Source: Bradyrhizobium sp. (GTDB lineage Bacteria > Pseudomonadota > Alphaproteobacteria > Rhizobiales > Beijerinckiaceae). From it: a stretch of 64,000 nt of DNA. Position numbers and translations under genes: made by a program. The notes under the pieces were generated by a model. It was given only the letters and a program-made list of their open reading frames with translations, searched no databases and was not told the origin of the DNA. Location: positions 1-64,000 of the forward strand of contig SSMV01000089.1 of NCBI GenBank assembly GCA_004799435.1, in the 5' to 3' direction. How positions within the stretch are numbered: the first letter of the stretch is position 1; every line of letters starts with the position of its first letter. Shown in pieces: positions 61,564 to 64,000 of the stretch.

Positions 61564-62850
61564 ATGGGGCGGACGACCCGAATTCTGGCGGTCCTGCTGA
61601 TCGCGGCGTTGGCGCTGTTCGCCGCGACGCGGCTTGGCTTGGCGCCCGCGCCCCTGGCGGCGCTCGCCGTGGTGGTGGCGATCGTCTGCGCGCTGCTACT
61701 GATCGTCCGCGCGCTGCCGCTCGGGGCGCGCCGCCCGACTGTATTTACGATCGTTTTTATCTTTCTCGTCGCGCTAATCGGCGGTTTTTCTTATTTTGAG
61801 TTCGTCCTCAAGCCGCAATTCATCAAAACCGCGATCAGCGCCGCTTTCGCGCCCAAGCCGACCACGGTCGCGGTCGAGGAAGCGAAAGTCGAGCAATGGC
61901 CGCCGCTGCTCGACGCGATCGGCACGTTGCGCGCCTATCAGGGCGTGGTCGTCGCGCCGCAAGTCGCCGGCGTGGTGTCGGCGATCCATTTTGAATCGGG
62001 CGACGATGTCGCCGCCGGCGCGCCGCTGGTCGATCTCGACACCTCCGTCGAGGAGGCCGATCTCGCTAGTGGAATCGCCCAGCTCAAAAACGCCAATGTC
62101 TCGCTCGACCGGGCGCGCACGCTGATCGCCAGCGGCAACACGCCGCAATCGACGGTCGACGCGGCGGTGGCGACACGCGATTCGGCCGCCGCTTCGGTGG
62201 AGCACAGCAAGGCGGTCATCGCTCAGAAAAAGATCGTCGCGCCCTTCGCCGGTCGGCTCGGCCTGCGCACGGTCGATATCGGACAATATGTCGCCGCCGG
62301 GGCCAGCCTGACGACCTTGCAGCGGCTCGATCCGATCTATGTCGACTTCTCGGCGCCGGAGGGCGCGCTGGCGACGCTCGCCGCCGGTCAGCAGACCGAT
62401 GTTTCGGTCGACTCTCAGCCGGGCCGCACATTCACCGGCAAGGTCGTCGCCATCGACGCCCGCGTCAGCGCCGACTCGCGCAATGTGTCGGTGCGCGCCG
62501 AACTGGCCAATCCGGACCATAAGTTGCTGCCTGGAATGTATGCTCAGGTCACGGTCACGACGGGCGCGCCGGCCGATGTGCTGACGCTGCCCCGAACCGC
62601 GATTGTCTCCAGCCTCTATGGCGACAATGTCTTCGTCGTCGTGCCCGGGCCCGACAACAAGGGGCTGATCGTCGATCGCCGTTTCGTTCATGTCGGCGCG
62701 ACGCGCGGCGAGCGCATCGCCATCGTCGACGGCGTGAAGGCCGGGGACAAGGTGGTGAGCGCCGGCCAGATCAAGCTGCAGCCCAATTCGCCGGTGGTGA
62801 TCGACCCGACCGGCGCATTGCCGCCGCCGGCAGAAACGCCCAGACCGTGA
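61564..62850 (+). CDS. RND efflux periplasmic adaptor (MFP) subunit
   Basis: A 428-residue membrane-fusion protein with an unusually long hydrophobic N-terminus holding several membrane segments (to about residue 90), then the lipoyl/barrel-sandwich hybrid domain (LDAIGTLRAYQGVVVAPQVAGVVSAIHFESGDDVAAGAPLV), a helical hairpin and the beta-barrel (GRLGLRTVDIGQYVAAGASLTTLQRLDPIYVDFS). It joins the inner-membrane pump to an outer-membrane channel. ATG 61564 follows GAAGGGCGAG. Most adaptors have only one signal or anchor helix, so the extra helices are notable. The pump gene follows after 10 bases. Confidence 0.9.
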   Translation: MGRTTRILAVLLIAALALFAATRLGLAPAPLAALAVVVAIVCALLLIVRALPLGARRPTVFTIVFIFLVALIGGFSYFEFVLKPQFIKTAISAAFAPKPTTVAVEEAKVEQWPPLLDAIGTLRAYQGVVVAPQVAGVVSAIHFESGDDVAAGAPLVDLDTSVEEADLASGIAQLKNANVSLDRARTLIASGNTPQSTVDAAVATRDSAAASVEHSKAVIAQKKIVAPFAGRLGLRTVDIGQYVAAGASLTTLQRLDPIYVDFSAPEGALATLAAGQQTDVSVDSQPGRTFTGKVVAIDARVSADSRNVSVRAELANPDHKLLPGMYAQVTVTTGAPADVLTLPRTAIVSSLYGDNVFVVVPGPDNKGLIVDRRFVHVGATRGERIAIVDGVKAGDKVVSAGQIKLQPNSPVVIDPTGALPPPAETPRP

Positions 62851-62860
62851 TGGCGCGCGC

Positions 62861-64000
62861 ATGAACGCCTTCACCGATCTCTTCATTCGCCGCCCCGTCT
62901 TGGCGAGCGTCGTCAGCTTGTTGATCCTGCTGATCGGCGGGGTCGCCGGGCTGAAGCTGCAAGTCCGGCAATTTCCGGAAACGCCAAACACGACAATCAC
63001 GATCACCACCACCTATCCCGGCGCGGCGGCCGACGTCATCAAGGGCTTCATAACGACGCCCATCGAACAGGCGGTGGCGAGCGCCGAAGGCATCGACACG
63101 CTGGTTTCGACATCCCAGCAGAACGTCTCGACGATCGTCCTCAATCTGCGGCTCGACGCCAACCCCGATCGGGCGATGGCGGATACGCTCTCCAAGGTCA
63201 ATCAGGTGCGCGGCCTGCTGCCGCGCGAGGCCAATGATCCCTCTGTCGTCAAGCAGACGGGGCAGGGCTTCGCGCTGATGTACCTGTCCTTCAATTCGAC
63301 GGTGATGTCGGCCTCGCAGATCACCGACTATCTCACGCGCGTCGTGCAGCCGCGACTGCAGACGGTCGATGGCGTCGCCAATGCGCAGATTCTCGGCGGC
63401 CAGGTTTTTGCGATGCGCATCTGGCTCGATCCGACGCGAATGGCGGCGCTTGGCGTGACCGCCAACGACGTGCGCAATGCGCTTGCCGCCAATAATTTCA
63501 CCACCGCCGCCGGTGAGGTGAAAAGCGACTACACCCAGATCAGCGTCAACGCGCTGACCTCGCTCGATAGCGCGGAGGCGTTCGGGCGCCTGGTGGTCGC
63601 GACCCATGGCGACGCTTTGGTGCGGCTTGGCCAGGTGGCGAAAATCGAACTCGGGCCGCAAAGCTCGGACAGTTCGTCAGTGTTCGATGGCCTCAAGGCG
63701 GTGTTCATCGGCGTCTATGGCACGCCCGAAGCCAATCCGCTGACCGTGATCGACGGCATCAGGGCGATCACGCCAAGCATCGTCAATCAACTGCCCGCCG
63801 GCCTCAACGCGACAATCGCCTACGACTCGACCGCATTCATTCGCTCCTCGATCGCCGAGGTCGCCAAAACGCTCGCCGAGGCGGCGATCATCGTTATCAT
63901 CGTCATCTTCCTGTTTCTCGGCAATCTGCGCTCGACCTTCATTCCGATCGTGACGATTCCGCTGTCGCTGGTCGGCGTGATGATCGCGCTGCTGGCGCTC
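62861..64000 (+). CDS. RND efflux pump inner-membrane protein (AcrB/MexF type), 5' part
   Basis: The first 380 codons of an RND pump, cut by the window end. The N-terminus MNAFTDLFIRRPVLASVVSLLILLIGGVAGLKL is the usual first membrane helix, followed by the porter domain (FPETPNTTITITTTYPGAAADVIKGFITTPIEQAV) and the second helix (EAAIIVIIVIFLFLGNLRSTFIPIVTIPLSLVGV). With the adaptor it forms a drug or solute exporter of the HAE1 family. The substrate is unknown. The start does not overlap the adaptor gene; an ATG at 62850 is out of frame. Confidence 0.93.
   Translation, partial: MNAFTDLFIRRPVLASVVSLLILLIGGVAGLKLQVRQFPETPNTTITITTTYPGAAADVIKGFITTPIEQAVASAEGIDTLVSTSQQNVSTIVLNLRLDANPDRAMADTLSKVNQVRGLLPREANDPSVVKQTGQGFALMYLSFNSTVMSASQITDYLTRVVQPRLQTVDGVANAQILGGQVFAMRIWLDPTRMAALGVTANDVRNALAANNFTTAAGEVKSDYTQISVNALTSLDSAEAFGRLVVATHGDALVRLGQVAKIELGPQSSDSSSVFDGLKAVFIGVYGTPEANPLTVIDGIRAITPSIVNQLPAGLNATIAYDSTAFIRSSIAEVAKTLAEAAIIVIIVIFLFLGNLRSTFIPIVTIPLSLVGVMIALLAL

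Overview
The window is high-GC DNA (about two thirds G+C by eye) with tightly packed genes and many 4-base ATGA/GTGA gene overlaps. Several marker genes point to an alphaproteobacterium, most likely of the order Hyphomicrobiales (Rhizobiales): a BA14K-family secreted protein, a B12-dependent ribonucleotide reductase, Hsp20 followed by a DUF1150 gene, lptE directly after leuS, and dispersed hairpin repeats of the type common in this class. A family or genus cannot be fixed from this sequence.

Layout. (1) 1-7.1 kb: end of nrdJ, a small stress-type protein, an AAC(3)-I-like acetyltransferase, a BA14K protein, glutathione-dependent formaldehyde dehydrogenase, an FMN reductase, a DUF2235 hydrolase and a solitary glycogen synthase. 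(2) 7.3-14 kb: a sugar/sugar-acid locus with an L-rhamnose mutarotase, a GntR regulator, a divergent enolase-superfamily enzyme and a complete CUT1 ABC transporter, closed by a decayed second copy of the mutarotase. (3) 14-24 kb: a glycosyltransferase-like gene, two LysE-type exporters around a KDPG aldolase/KDG kinase pair, a peptide-type ABC transporter without a binding protein, and btaA-btaB for the phosphorus-free betaine lipid DGTS. (4) 24-26.2 kb: a gene-poor, lower-GC stretch with a frameshifted SEL1-repeat gene and a small unknown gene. (5) 26.2-31.9 kb: a complete branched-chain-type (Liv) ABC transporter behind an extradiol ring-cleavage dioxygenase, probably one operon for uptake and cleavage of an aromatic compound.

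(6) 32-41.2 kb: housekeeping block with a ParB-like protein, leuS-lptE, thpR, a membrane-anchored unknown, a FYDLN-type zinc ribbon fused to a RecD-like helicase, a heat-shock unit (Hsp20 + DUF1150) with a sigma-32-like promoter, and thyA-folA. (7) 41-47 kb: an FAD-linked 2-hydroxyacid dehydrogenase, hydroxypyruvate isomerase and glycerate 2-kinase (C2/C3 acid metabolism), then an M3 metallopeptidase. (8) 47-55.4 kb: small unknowns, AIM24-family protein, a large exported unknown, malic enzyme MaeB, a GH25 lipoprotein, a polysaccharide deacetylase and a YjbQ protein. (9) 55.4-58.4 kb: a patchy region with an AT-rich islet, a hot-dog thioesterase, DoxX and DUF2934 genes, tRNA-Leu(GAG), and two repeat pairs, one of which copies the tRNA 3' end. 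(10) 58.4-64 kb: GH38 alpha-mannosidase and an RND efflux adaptor/pump pair, the pump being cut by the window end.

Most interesting signals: the enolase/CUT1 locus with an apparent change of catalytic residues and a duplicated, decayed rhaM; the zinc-ribbon/helicase fusion; the tRNA-Leu-linked duplications; and btaAB with a Pho-box-like site upstream. No CRISPR array, complete insertion sequence or integrase gene was seen.
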